Assembly: GCF_006716865.1 (NCBI RefSeq)
Contig: NZ_VFPT01000001.1
Span: 1-15,000, forward strand
Source of the DNA: Roseinatronobacter monicus
Lineage (GTDB): Bacteria; Pseudomonadota; Alphaproteobacteria; Rhodobacterales; Rhodobacteraceae
Reading direction: 5' to 3'
DNA: 15,000 nt
A program made the translations under genes and the position numbers. Positions 1 through 8,509 of this stretch are shown piece after piece. Numbering within the stretch: the first letter of the stretch is position 1; each line of letters begins with the position of its first letter. A model generated the notes under the pieces. The model worked only from the letters and a program-made list of their open reading frames with translations. It was not told the DNA's origin and did no database searches.

Positions 1-672
1 CGCGGCGATTGCGCCGTCGCGCGCCGCCTGCCAATCCGCGATGCGGACCACATCAATGCCCATAAGTGCGCCCGAGGCGATGATCGTGGGAATGGACATC
101 AGCATGGACAGTTTTGCTGCATCATGGCGGCCATACCCCAAGGCGCGCGCGCCTGAGATCACGATACCGGAGCGCGAGGTGCCGGGGATAAGGGCGATGG
201 CCTGCCACAGGCCCAGATAGAGCGCGTGCTTCAAGGTCCAGCCTTCGGATTTGCGGGTCTGTGGTCCCATCCGGTCGGTCAGATACAGCACAATGCCAAA
301 GATGATCATCATCCAGCCGATCACGGCCACACTGCGCAATATTTCCATTACGCCAAGGAGTTTGAACACCAGCCCGAGGATCATGACCGGGATCGTTGCG
401 ATCACAAGGCAGAGGGCCAGAAAACCGCCGCGCGATTCAATCCGCCCGCGCATCAGTTCTGGCACGCCACGTGCTGCAAGGCCGACATCCTGTCTGAAAT
501 ACCAGCACACCGCGAACAGGGTTCCGATATGCACCGCGACATCAATCACAAGCCCCTGATCGTCGAGCGAGGTCAGGGCCGGCAGCAAGATCAGGTGCCC
601 GGATGAGGACACGGGCAGGAACTCTGTCAGGCCCTGAATGATGGCCAGAAGGAACAGATGGAAGAGCGGCAT
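1..672 (-). CDS. uppP: Undecaprenyl-diphosphate phosphatase UppP/BacA, 3' end cut by the window edge
   Basis: Integral membrane enzyme that removes a phosphate from undecaprenyl diphosphate, recycling the lipid carrier for peptidoglycan and other surface polymers; overexpression in other bacteria gives bacitracin resistance. The 224 visible codons carry both family signatures: the acidic (E/Q)xxxE motif as Q13-G-L-T-E17 followed by FLPVSSSGH (18-26), and PGTSRSG at 163-169, which holds the catalytic Arg/Ser region. Hydrophobic segments at about 1-12, 45-60, 83-105 and 110-130 fit the multi-pass fold. The family is about 265-275 residues, so roughly 40-50 C-terminal residues lie beyond the left edge. 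The ATG at 670-672 is preceded by AAAAGGGG, a good ribosome binding site. It is divergent from gltD. Identification is secure; the gene is intact as far as visible. Confidence 0.95.
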   Translation of the reverse strand, partial: MPLFHLFLLAIIQGLTEFLPVSSSGHLILLPALTSLDDQGLVIDVAVHIGTLFAVCWYFRQDVGLAARGVPELMRGRIESRGGFLALCLVIATIPVMILGLVFKLLGVMEILRSVAVIGWMMIIFGIVLYLTDRMGPQTRKSEGWTLKHALYLGLWQAIALIPGTSRSGIVISGARALGYGRHDAAKLSMLMSIPTIIASGALMGIDVVRIADWQAARDGAIAA

Positions 673-748
673 TTCAAACCCCTTTTGAGTCGTGCGCAAC
701 CTAGTTGGATATTCTGGGAAGGGGAATTTCAAAAGAAGGTCATGCATG

Positions 749-766
749 CTGACATAAAAATGACGA
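749..766 (-). promoter_or_regulatory. Weak PhoB-box-like direct repeat upstream of uppP
   Basis: Read on the minus strand (the direction of uppP), TCGTCAT-TTTT-ATGTCAG resembles the PhoB repeat CTGTCAT-N4-CTGTCAC. It matches 10 of the 14 repeat positions with the correct 11-bp period. It sits about 17 bp upstream of a possible -35 hexamer TTGAAA (727-732, minus strand). The match is much poorer than the two boxes elsewhere in this window, and the A/T-rich setting makes a chance match plausible. Confidence 0.2.
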
Positions 767-775
767 AAAACTGCC

Positions 776-805
776 TTGCGCAGACACCAGAGCGCGATTT
801 ATTCT
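776..805 (+). promoter_or_regulatory. Candidate sigma-70-type promoter for gltD-gltB
   Basis: A possible -35 hexamer TTGCGC (776-781) and -10 hexamer TATTCT (800-805) are separated by 18 bp, in the A/T-richer part of the uppP-gltD gap and about 75 bp before the gltD start codon. Both hexamers are imperfect. They are proposed because they are the best pair seen in this gap; no activator site could be recognised with confidence. Confidence 0.22.
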
Positions 806-881
806 AATTTAGGTCAGCACGTATGACTTTTCATGGTGCGAAGCACTGTGTAAAAGGTGAAAAAATTCTGGAGGATCAGCC

Positions 882-2324
882 ATGGCTAAACAGCAAATGC
901 TCCGTTTCGTGGATCTCGAGCGCGAGATGCCCGAAAAGCGTCCGCCGGATTTGCGGTCGGAAGATTTCGGTGAGATTTATGCCGAATACGGCGAAGAGAA
1001 AGCCGCAGATCAGGCGGGGCGTTGCAGCCAATGTGGCGTGCCGTATTGCCAGACCCATTGCCCGCTGCACAACAACATTCCCGACTGGTTGATGATGACG
1101 GCGACTGGCCGTCTGCAAGAAGCCTATGAATTAAGTCAGGCCACCAACACCTTTCCAGAGATATGCGGCCGCATCTGCCCGCAGGACCGCTTGTGCGAAG
1201 GCAATTGCGTGATCGAGCAGGCGGGTCATGGCACTGTGACCATCGGCTCAGTCGAGAAGTATATCACTGATACCGCTTGGGAAAAGGGTTGGGTCAAGCC
1301 GATTGCACCTATGTCCGAGCGTGGCGAGTCGGTCGGGATTATTGGTGCTGGCCCCGGCGGGTTGGCGGCGGCAGATATGCTGCGCCGTGCGGGCATTCAG
1401 GTTACAGTCTATGACCGCTATGATCGCGCAGGCGGACTGATGACCTATGGCATTCCCGGTTTTAAGCTGGAAAAGCCGATCGTGATGCGCCGGATCGACC
1501 AGTTGGAGCAGGGCGGCGTCGACTTCGTGCTGAATTGCAATGTAGGCGAGGATATCACCTTTGACGCCATTCGCGGCAAGCATGACGCTGTGCTGATCGC
1601 CACGGGCGTGTACAAGGCGCGCGACCTGACTGCCCCCAATGCCAATGCGCAGGGTGTGGTCAAGGCGCTGGATTTTCTGACCGCGTCCAACCGCAAGAGC
1701 TTTGGCGATGATGTGCCAGAATTCGACAATGGTGATCTGGATGCGCGCGGCAAGCGCGTGGTGGTTATCGGCGGCGGCGACACAGCAATGGATTGCGTGC
1801 GCACGGCTGTCCGGCAGGGCGCGAAATCTGTGCGCTGCCTGTATCGCCGCGACCGCGACAACATGCCCGGTTCGCGCCGCGAGACGCAGAATGCCGAAGA
1901 AGAAGGTGTGGAATTTGTCTGGCTTACGGCACCGTCAGGGTTTGTCACCGATGACGCGGGCAATCTGACCGGTGTGCGCGTGCAAAAAATGCGCCTTGGC
2001 CAGCCCGATGCAACAGGCCGCCGTGCGCCCGAAGTGATTGAGGGCGCGGATTACACCGAAGAATCTGAACTGGCGATTATGGCGCTGGGCTTCGAGGCCG
2101 AAGATTTGCCGGGCCTCTGGGGTGTACCGGAACTGTCGGTGACGCGTTGGGGCACGATCAAGGCCAAGTTCAACACGCATGAAACCGACCTGCCGGGTGT
2201 CTGGGCTGTGGGCGATATTGTGCGCGGTGCATCGTTGGTCGTCTGGGCGATCCGCGACGGACGCGAGGCGGCAGAGTCGATCATGACGTATCTTTCGGCC
2301 CCCGCACGGGTTGCGGCTGAATAA
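882..2324 (+). CDS. gltD: Glutamate synthase (NADPH) small subunit GltD
   Basis: The 480-residue beta subunit of cytoplasmic GOGAT. It takes electrons from NADPH through FAD and passes them by iron-sulfur clusters to GltB for reductive synthesis of glutamate from glutamine and 2-oxoglutarate. The N-terminal region holds two four-cysteine clusters: C48/C51/C56/C60 and C95/C99/C105/C109. A first Rossmann motif for FAD (GAGPGG, 155-160) and a second for NADPH (GGGDTA, 297-302) follow, and the C-terminal GD motif (444-445, then IVRGASLVVWAI) is the usual FAD contact. Length matches the family (about 470-485). The start is fixed by GGAGGA at 870-875, six bases before the ATG. It is first in the operon, 31 bp before gltB; this order is the reverse of E. 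coli gltBD. No defect is seen. Confidence 0.97.
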   Translation: MAKQQMLRFVDLEREMPEKRPPDLRSEDFGEIYAEYGEEKAADQAGRCSQCGVPYCQTHCPLHNNIPDWLMMTATGRLQEAYELSQATNTFPEICGRICPQDRLCEGNCVIEQAGHGTVTIGSVEKYITDTAWEKGWVKPIAPMSERGESVGIIGAGPGGLAAADMLRRAGIQVTVYDRYDRAGGLMTYGIPGFKLEKPIVMRRIDQLEQGGVDFVLNCNVGEDITFDAIRGKHDAVLIATGVYKARDLTAPNANAQGVVKALDFLTASNRKSFGDDVPEFDNGDLDARGKRVVVIGGGDTAMDCVRTAVRQGAKSVRCLYRRDRDNMPGSRRETQNAEEEGVEFVWLTAPSGFVTDDAGNLTGVRVQKMRLGQPDATGRRAPEVIEGADYTEESELAIMALGFEAEDLPGLWGVPELSVTRWGTIKAKFNTHETDLPGVWAVGDIVRGASLVVWAIRDGREAAESIMTYLSAPARVAAE

Positions 2325-2331
2325 TCCTTAG

Positions 2332-2346
2332 TCCTTTGGAAAAGGA
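2332..2346 (+). promoter_or_regulatory. Small hairpin containing the gltB ribosome binding site
   Basis: In the 31-bp gltD-gltB gap, TCCTTT (2332-2337) can pair with AAAGGA (2341-2346) across a GGA loop. The 3' arm contains the AAGGA ribosome binding site of gltB, nine bases before its ATG. The left arm begins only 7 bases after the gltD stop, so ribosomes finishing gltD would cover or open it. The sequence complementarity is directly visible; a role in translational coupling of the two subunits is inference, and a six-pair, partly A-T stem is modest in strength. Confidence 0.4.
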
Positions 2347-2355
2347 ATCTGAATA

Positions 2356-5300
2356 ATGACAAACTATGATGCAGATTGGGCCGCAAACGAAGAAGCGCGC
2401 CGCGCCTACATAGCCGAGCATGGTCTTTACAAAGCAGAGGATGAGCATTCGTCCTGTGGTGTCGGGCTTGTTGTTTCGCTTGACGGGACACCCTCGCGCA
2501 AGGTGGTCGAGAACGGGATCGAAGCGCTGAAAGCGATCTGGCACCGGGGCGCTGTCGATGCAGATGGCAAGACCGGCGATGGCGCGGGCATTCACGTGCA
2601 GATCCCTGTCGAATTTTTCTATGACAAGATCCGCCGTACTGGCCACGAGCCGCGCATGGACCAGCTGATCGCGGTCGGACAAGTGTTTTTGCCGCGCACG
2701 GATTTTGCCGCGCAGGAACGTTCGCGCACGATCGTGGAAACCGAAGTGCTGCGTATGGGCTATTCGATCTATGGCTGGCGGCATGTGCCTGTAGATGTGA
2801 TGGTTCTGGGCGAAAAGGCCAATGCCACCCGCCCCGAGATCGAACAGATCCTGATCCGCAACTCCAAGGAAACCGACGAGGAAACCTTCGAGCGGGAACT
2901 CTATGTTATCCGGCGGCGGATTGAGAAGGCAGTCACTGCGGCTGGTATCGCGGGTTTTTACATCTGTTCGCTGTCGTGCCGCTCGATCATCTATAAGGGC
3001 ATGATGCTGGCCGAGCAGGTGGCCGAATTCTACCCCGACCTGAAGGATGACCGCTTCGAAAGCGCATTTGCGATCTACCACCAGCGCTATTCGACCAACA
3101 CCTTCCCGCAGTGGTGGCTGGCGCAGCCCTTCCGCATGTTGGCCCATAATGGCGAAATCAATACGCTGAAAGGTAACCTGAACTGGCTGAAAAGCCACGA
3201 GATTCGCATGGCGTCATCGGCCTTTGGGGAAATGGCGGAAGACATTAAACCAATCGTGGCGTCTGGCGCGTCGGATTCAGCGGCACTGGACTCGGTGTTT
3301 GAAGTGCTGGTGCGCGCAGGGCGCAATGCGCCCATGGCCAAGACAATGCTGGTGCCCGAGGCGTGGTCAAAGCAAGCAGTCGAGATGCCCGAAGCCTGGC
3401 GCGACATGTATTCCTATTGCAACTCGGTGATGGAACCGTGGGACGGCCCTGCCGCGCTTGCCATGACTGATGGCCGCTGGGTTTGCGCTGGGCTTGACCG
3501 CAACGGGCTGCGGCCCATGCGCTATGTCGTCACCGGCGATGGCCTGCTGATTGCAGGTTCCGAGGCGGGTATGGTCGTGGTGGACGAGTTGTCTGTGCGC
3601 GAAAAAGGCGCTCTTGGGCCGGGTCAGATGATCGCGGTCGATATGAAAGAGGGCAAGCTGTACCACGATACCGAGATCAAAAACAAACTGTCGAAATCGC
3701 AGCCATTTGGCGAGTGGAACGACAAGATTGTCGATCTGAACGAAAAGCTAAGCGACATCCCCGAGACGCGCGGGATGGACCCCGCCGATCTGCGCCGCCG
3801 TCAGGTGGCCGCTGGCTTCACCATCGAGGAAATCGAGCAGGTTTTGGCCCCGATGGCCGAAGACGGCAAGGAAATGATCGCATCTATGGGCGATGACACC
3901 CCGTCAGCAGTGCTGTCGAAAGTGTATCGGCCATTGTCGCATTTCTTCCGTCAGAACTTCAGTCAGGTGACAAACCCGGCGATTGACAGCTTGCGCGAAT
4001 TCCGGGTGATGAGCCTGAACACGCGGTTTGGCAACCTCAAGAATGTGTTGGACGAAGACAGCAGCCAGACCGAGATTCTGGTGTTGGAAAGCCCCTTTGT
4101 CGCCAATGGCGAATTTGACGAAATGGTCCGCGAATTTGGCGATCAGGTTGCATTTATTGACTGCTCCTTCCCTGCGGGCGGGGGCGATGATGCGTTGCGC
4201 GACGGGCTGGAGCGTATCCGCTCCGAGGCAGAAGACGCCGTGCGCTCTGGTGCCGGGCATCTGGTGCTGACGGATGAGCATCAGAATGCGGATAAGGTGG
4301 CCATGCCGATGATCCTTGCGACCAGCGCTGTGCACAGCTGGTTGACGCGCAAGGGGCTGCGGACCTTCTGCTCGCTCAATGTGCGGTCTGCCGAATGTAT
4401 CGACCCGCATTACTTTGCTGTGCTGATCGGCAGCGGGGCCACGACAGTAAATGCTTACCTTGCGCAGGAAACCATTGCTGACCGGATCGACCGTGACCTG
4501 ATCGAAGGCAGTCTGATCGACGCCATGCGCCGCTACCGCGATGCGGTCAATCTTGGGCTGTTAAAAATCATGTCCAAGATGGGGATCTCGGTCATTTCCT
4601 CTTATCGCGGCGGTCTGAATTTTGAGGCAGTGGGCCTGAGCCGCGCATTGGTGGCCGAATATTTCCCCGGTATGCAAAGCCGCATTTCGGGCATCGGCCT
4701 ACACGGCATTCAGATGAAGCTGGAAGAAGTGCACGCCAAAGGCTGGCGCGGTGGGCAGGATGTCTTGCCGATTGGCGGGTTCTACAAGGCGCGCCGCTCG
4801 GGCGAGAAACACGCTTGGGAAGCCACGACCATGCATTTGTTGCAGCAGGCCTGCAACACGTCGAGCTATGCGCTGTGGAAGCAGTATTCCGCCGCCATGC
4901 AGGCCAACCCGCCGATTCATCTGCGCGATCTGCTGGACATCAAGCCCTTGGGCAAGTCCATCCCGATTGAAGAGGTTGAAAGCATCACGGCCATTCGCAA
5001 ACGGTTCGTGACACCGGGCATGTCGCTGGGTGCCTTGTCACCCGAGGCGCATATGACGCTGAACATTGCCATGAACCGGATCGGCGCGAAGTCGGATTCG
5101 GGCGAGGGTGGCGAAGACCCGGCCCATGCACACCCGCTGCCCAATGGCGACAACCCTTGCGCCAAGATCAAGCAGGTGGCCTCTGGCCGTTTTGGTGTGA
5201 CAGCCGAATACCTGAACGCCTGCGAAGAGCTGGAAATCAAGGTTGCCCAAGGGGCCAAGCCCGGCGAAGGCGGCCAGCTTCCGGGCATGAAAGTTACCAA

Positions 5301-6894
5301 GCTGATCGCGCGTCTGCGCCACTCCACCCCCGGTGTGACGCTGATTTCACCGCCGCCACACCATGACATTTACTCGATCGAGGATCTGGCGCAGCTGATT
5401 TATGATCTGAAACAGATCAATCCGCGCGTGAAAGTGACGGTCAAGCTGGTGGCGCAATCGGGCGTGGGCACGATTGCAGCAGGTGTTGCCAAGGCCAAGG
5501 CCGATATCATTCTGATTTCGGGCCATAATGGTGGCACCGGTGCCAGCCCCGGCACCTCGATCAAATATGCGGGCCTGCCATGGGAAATGGGTCTGTCTGA
5601 GGCACATCAGGTGCTTGCCATGAACAAGCTGCGCGAACGCGTGACGCTGCGCACGGATGGCGGGCTGCGCACGGGCCGCGACATTGTCATGGCGGCCATG
5701 ATGGGGGCCGAGGAATATGGCATTGGCACTGCGGCGCTGATTGCGATGGGCTGCATCATGGTGCGTCAGTGCCAGTCAAACACCTGCCCAGTGGGTGTGT
5801 GCACCCAAGATGACGCTTTGCGCGCCAAATTCACGGGCAACGCAGACAAGGTGGTCAATCTGATTACCTTCTATGCGCAAGAAGTGCGCGAAACCCTTGC
5901 CAGTATTGGTGCCCGTTCACTGGATGAAGTGATTGGCCGTGCCGATCTGTTGGCGCAGGTCAGCCGTGGGGCGGCACATCTGGATGATCTGGACCTGAAT
6001 CCGCTGCTGCTGACGGTCGATGGTGCGGAGAATATCCGCTATGATCGCAACAAGGCGCGCAATGCCGTGCCTGACACGCTGGATGCCGAAATCATCCGCG
6101 ATGCTGCGCGTTTCTTCGAGGATGGCGAAAAGATGCAACTGTCCTACGCGGTGGAAAACACCCACCGCACCGTGGGCACGCGTGCATCCAGCCATATCGT
6201 CAAGCGGTTCGGTATGCGCAACAAGTTGCAGCCGGATCACCTGACAGTGAAGCTGGCGGGCAGTGCCGGTCAGTCGCTGGGCGCTTTCGCAGCGCCGGGG
6301 TTGAAGATCGAAGTGTTCGGCGATGCCAATGACTATGTGGGTAAAGGGCTGTCTGGTGGTATGATCGTCGTGCGCCCGCGCATGTCGTCGCCGCTGATCG
6401 CCCGCGACAACACGATCATCGGCAACACAGTGCTATATGGTGCGACCAACGGGCATTTGTTCGCGGCAGGGCGCGCGGGCGAACGGTTCGCGGTGCGCAA
6501 CTCGGGCGCGAAGGTTGTGATCGAGGGGTGCGGTTCCAACGGGTGTGAATACATGACCGGCGGGGTTGCCGTGATCCTTGGCTCTATCGGGGCCAATTTC
6601 GGGGCGGGCATGACGGGGGGCATGGCATATCTCTATGATCCCGAAGGATTGGCAGAGCCGTTGATCAACATGGAATCGCTGGTCACCTGTCCGGTCAGTG
6701 TGCCGCATTGGGAAGATGAGCTGAAATCGCTGATCGAAATGCATGCACGCGAAACCGAATCGCAGCACGCGCTTGAAATCTTGCGCAACTGGGACATTGA
6801 GAAAGTGCATTTCGTGCAAGTTTGCCCGAAAGAGATGCTGATCCATCTGCCCTATCCGATCAGCTACGAGTCAGAGGCAATGCCTGCCGAATAA
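2356..6894 (+). CDS. gltB: Glutamate synthase (NADPH) large subunit GltB
   Basis: The 1512-residue alpha subunit of GOGAT. It hydrolyses glutamine at an N-terminal amidotransferase site, channels ammonia to an FMN site, and reductively aminates 2-oxoglutarate there. Cys34 (SSCGVGLV) is the expected catalytic N-terminal nucleophile after removal of a propeptide of about 33 residues. Class II amidotransferase motifs include HQRYSTNT (242-249) and HNGEIN (264-269). The FMN synthase domain shows KSDSGEGGEDP (912-922) and SGHNGGTG (1055-1062). A [3Fe-4S] ligand set is C1133/C1139/C1144. The C-terminal glycine-rich beta-helix domain includes GKGLSGG (1329-1335). Length is normal for bacterial enzymes. 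The start has AAGGA at 2342-2346. It is co-transcribed with gltD, and a strong hairpin follows 20 bp after the stop codon. Intact and secure. Confidence 0.98.
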   Translation: MTNYDADWAANEEARRAYIAEHGLYKAEDEHSSCGVGLVVSLDGTPSRKVVENGIEALKAIWHRGAVDADGKTGDGAGIHVQIPVEFFYDKIRRTGHEPRMDQLIAVGQVFLPRTDFAAQERSRTIVETEVLRMGYSIYGWRHVPVDVMVLGEKANATRPEIEQILIRNSKETDEETFERELYVIRRRIEKAVTAAGIAGFYICSLSCRSIIYKGMMLAEQVAEFYPDLKDDRFESAFAIYHQRYSTNTFPQWWLAQPFRMLAHNGEINTLKGNLNWLKSHEIRMASSAFGEMAEDIKPIVASGASDSAALDSVFEVLVRAGRNAPMAKTMLVPEAWSKQAVEMPEAWRDMYSYCNSVMEPWDGPAALAMTDGRWVCAGLDRNGLRPMRYVVTGDGLLIAGSEAGMVVVDELSVREKGALGPGQMIAVDMKEGKLYHDTEIKNKLSKSQPFGEWNDKIVDLNEKLSDIPETRGMDPADLRRRQVAAGFTIEEIEQVLAPMAEDGKEMIASMGDDTPSAVLSKVYRPLSHFFRQNFSQVTNPAIDSLREFRVMSLNTRFGNLKNVLDEDSSQTEILVLESPFVANGEFDEMVREFGDQVAFIDCSFPAGGGDDALRDGLERIRSEAEDAVRSGAGHLVLTDEHQNADKVAMPMILATSAVHSWLTRKGLRTFCSLNVRSAECIDPHYFAVLIGSGATTVNAYLAQETIADRIDRDLIEGSLIDAMRRYRDAVNLGLLKIMSKMGISVISSYRGGLNFEAVGLSRALVAEYFPGMQSRISGIGLHGIQMKLEEVHAKGWRGGQDVLPIGGFYKARRSGEKHAWEATTMHLLQQACNTSSYALWKQYSAAMQANPPIHLRDLLDIKPLGKSIPIEEVESITAIRKRFVTPGMSLGALSPEAHMTLNIAMNRIGAKSDSGEGGEDPAHAHPLPNGDNPCAKIKQVASGRFGVTAEYLNACEELEIKVAQGAKPGEGGQLPGMKVTKLIARLRHSTPGVTLISPPPHHDIYSIEDLAQLIYDLKQINPRVKVTVKLVAQSGVGTIAAGVAKAKADIILISGHNGGTGASPGTSIKYAGLPWEMGLSEAHQVLAMNKLRERVTLRTDGGLRTGRDIVMAAMMGAEEYGIGTAALIAMGCIMVRQCQSNTCPVGVCTQDDALRAKFTGNADKVVNLITFYAQEVRETLASIGARSLDEVIGRADLLAQVSRGAAHLDDLDLNPLLLTVDGAENIRYDRNKARNAVPDTLDAEIIRDAARFFEDGEKMQLSYAVENTHRTVGTRASSHIVKRFGMRNKLQPDHLTVKLAGSAGQSLGAFAAPGLKIEVFGDANDYVGKGLSGGMIVVRPRMSSPLIARDNTIIGNTVLYGATNGHLFAAGRAGERFAVRNSGAKVVIEGCGSNGCEYMTGGVAVILGSIGANFGAGMTGGMAYLYDPEGLAEPLINMESLVTCPVSVPHWEDELKSLIEMHARETESQHALEILRNWDIEKVHFVQVCPKEMLIHLPYPISYESEAMPAE

Positions 6895-6914
6895 GGGCAG
6901 GGGCCAACATAGGC

Positions 6915-6946
6915 AAAAGGCGCGAAGCACCTGCTTCGCGCCTTTT
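6915..6946 (+). terminator. Bidirectional intrinsic terminator between gltB and pit
   Basis: AAAAGGCGCGAAGC (6915-6928) pairs perfectly with GCTTCGCGCCTTTT (6933-6946) around a four-base loop, giving a 14-bp stem with an A-run on one side and a T-run on the other. It lies between the convergent ends of gltB (stop at 6894) and pit (stop at 6969) and has the symmetric form expected to stop transcription from both sides. Confidence 0.93.
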
Positions 6947-6968
6947 CTATTTGTGGTGCAAGCGCCCC

Positions 6969-8435
6969 TTACAGCACGATCAGATTCATCAGATAGAACA
7001 GCATCGCCGAGAGCATTGCAGCCATTGGCACGGTGACAACCCACGCCGCCAGAATCGTGACGAAATGCGCGCGGCGCACAACCTTTTTGCGCTTGCGCAC
7101 CTCCAGCGGGCTGGTGGTATCGACGCGTTTTTCTTTCAGGATACGCTCATGATACCATTCGCGGAAAAAGCCCACGCCAAAGATCGCGCCAATCGCAATA
7201 TGGGTGGAACTGACCGGCAGGCCCAGCCATGACGCAAAGATCACCGTAATGGCCGCAGCCAGTGCCACACAATAGGCCCGCATGGCGTTCAGGCGCGTGA
7301 TTTCACTGCCGACAATGTTGATCAGCTTTGGCCCGAACAGCAACAACCCGATGGACAGGCCAACCCCCCCGATCAGCATCACCCATAGCGGAATACCGAC
7401 AGCATCAGATGCGCCACCATCGCGCACCGCGTGCACGATGGCCGCGACAGGGCCAATCGCATTGGCCACATCATTGGCCCCATGCGCAAAGGACAGCAGC
7501 GCCGCCGAGAAGATCAGCGGAATATTGAACAGGATTTTGAGCGATTTCTTGCGGTTCTCCATCCCCTCGCTTTGGCGGCGGATGACCGGGCGCATTGCAA
7601 AAGTCAGCACGATCCCGATACCAAGGCCGATCAGCACAGCCGTGCCAAAGGGGATTTTGATGATCTTGTCCAAGCCCTTGAGCGACAGATACGTGGCGAA
7701 ACACCCGCCCATAATGCCAATCAGAATGGGCACCCAGTAGCGCGCCGCCTCGATCATGTTGGGGCGGTAGATGATGCGGGACTTGATGACCGCAAGGAAT
7801 ATGGCCGCAAAGATACCGCCCAGAACAGGCGAGATGACCCAGCTTGCCGCAATCCGCCCCATCATCGGCCAGTTCACGGCAGCAAAGCCAGCCGCCGCGA
7901 TACCGGCCCCCATGACGCCGCCGACAATCGAATGCGTCGTGGAAACGGGGGCCCCGACCCATGTGGCAAGGTTGATCCATAGCGCGCCTGCCAGAAGGGC
8001 GGCCATCATTGCCCAGATGAAGACCTGCGTTTCGGCCACAGATTCGGGCGCAATAATCCCGCGCGAGACGGTGCCGACCACATCGCCCCCGGCGATCAAG
8101 GCGCCTGCGGTTTCGCACAGGGCCGCCACGATCAGTGCTGTGCCGATTGTCAGCGCGCGTGCGCCAACCGCCGGACCCATATTGTTGGCGACATCATTCG
8201 CACCGATATTGATCGCCATATAGGCGCCGATTATCGCAGCGGCGACGACCACAAGGCCCAACGGCTCGAAGCCGATAAAGGCTGCAACCGCCAGCCCGGT
8301 GATGGCCATAAACGCAAGCGCAAGCCCCGGTGCAACAAGCGGCCGCGAGGTGTAGGCAACCGCCTGTTCCATCGCGGAAATGCGATCCAGGTCTTTGTTC
8401 AGCGTTTTCCAGGATTTTTCTTCAATATCAGACAC
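6969..8435 (-). CDS. pit: Inorganic phosphate transporter, PiT family
   Basis: A 488-residue inner-membrane low-affinity phosphate symporter of the PiT (PitA-like) family. The duplicated PiT signature is clear: GANDVANNMGP at 78-88 and GANDVANAIGP at 319-329, each followed by a PVS(S/T)TH element (163-168 and 407-412), as expected of two inverted halves. About 11-12 hydrophobic segments are visible, with a basic cytoplasmic loop at about 285-300. The start codon is a GTG at 8433-8435, since an in-frame stop lies upstream and no earlier ATG exists. The ribosome binding site is weak (GAGAG). The ATG at codon 22 is an alternative start without a good site. A reverse-oriented PhoB box lies 13 bp upstream, which suggests control by phosphate supply. 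The next gene upstream is the Nudix hydrolase, with a 74-bp gap. Confidence 0.95.
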   Translation of the reverse strand: MSDIEEKSWKTLNKDLDRISAMEQAVAYTSRPLVAPGLALAFMAITGLAVAAFIGFEPLGLVVVAAAIIGAYMAINIGANDVANNMGPAVGARALTIGTALIVAALCETAGALIAGGDVVGTVSRGIIAPESVAETQVFIWAMMAALLAGALWINLATWVGAPVSTTHSIVGGVMGAGIAAAGFAAVNWPMMGRIAASWVISPVLGGIFAAIFLAVIKSRIIYRPNMIEAARYWVPILIGIMGGCFATYLSLKGLDKIIKIPFGTAVLIGLGIGIVLTFAMRPVIRRQSEGMENRKKSLKILFNIPLIFSAALLSFAHGANDVANAIGPVAAIVHAVRDGGASDAVGIPLWVMLIGGVGLSIGLLLFGPKLINIVGSEITRLNAMRAYCVALAAAITVIFASWLGLPVSSTHIAIGAIFGVGFFREWYHERILKEKRVDTTSPLEVRKRKKVVRRAHFVTILAAWVVTVPMAAMLSAMLFYLMNLIVL

Positions 8436-8448
8436 GCGGCGGCACTCT

Positions 8449-8466
8449 CTGTCATCAAACTGTCAC
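8449..8466 (+). promoter_or_regulatory. PhoB box next to the pit start, in reverse orientation
   Basis: CTGTCAT-CAAA-CTGTCAC reads on the plus strand and matches the PhoB direct repeat at all 14 repeat positions with the correct 11-bp period. It lies only 13 bp upstream of the pit GTG start and points away from pit. A possible pit -10 hexamer GATACT (8474-8479, minus strand) lies just upstream, which would place the box over the transcription start. In Sinorhizobium meliloti PhoB is known to repress the orfA-pit operon. By analogy a repressive role is inferred here. Confidence 0.75.
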
Positions 8467-8473
8467 AATGGGC

Positions 8474-8500
8474 AGTATCAGAGGCGCCAGAACGCGACAA
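8474..8500 (-). promoter_or_regulatory. Candidate pit promoter
   Basis: On the minus strand TTGTCG (8500-8495) and GATACT (8479-8474) could act as -35 and -10 elements, though the 15-bp spacer is short. It would start transcription within the adjacent PhoB box. This is a weak pattern match, offered because it fits the position of that box. Confidence 0.2.
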
Positions 8501-8509
8501 TGACCTTGA

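Noticed and set aside
813..827. GTCA-N7-TGAC inverted repeat downstream of the proposed gltD -10
   Set aside because: Four-base arms are too short to be meaningful, and no known regulator motif was recognised.
823..1092. An 89-codon plus-strand frame starting before gltD
   Set aside because: It overlaps the iron-sulfur region of gltD in another frame, and the gltD start has a clear ribosome binding site.
2281..3198. A 305-codon open frame on the minus strand opposite gltD/gltB
   Set aside because: It lies fully opposite secure gltB coding sequence, has no recognisable domain and no plausible initiation site; it is a by-product of GC-rich codon usage, like the other long frames opposite gltB and pit.
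7471..8118. A 215-codon minus-strand frame within pit
   Set aside because: It is a shifted frame of the pit gene, rich in Arg, Gly and His, without membrane segments or a conserved motif.
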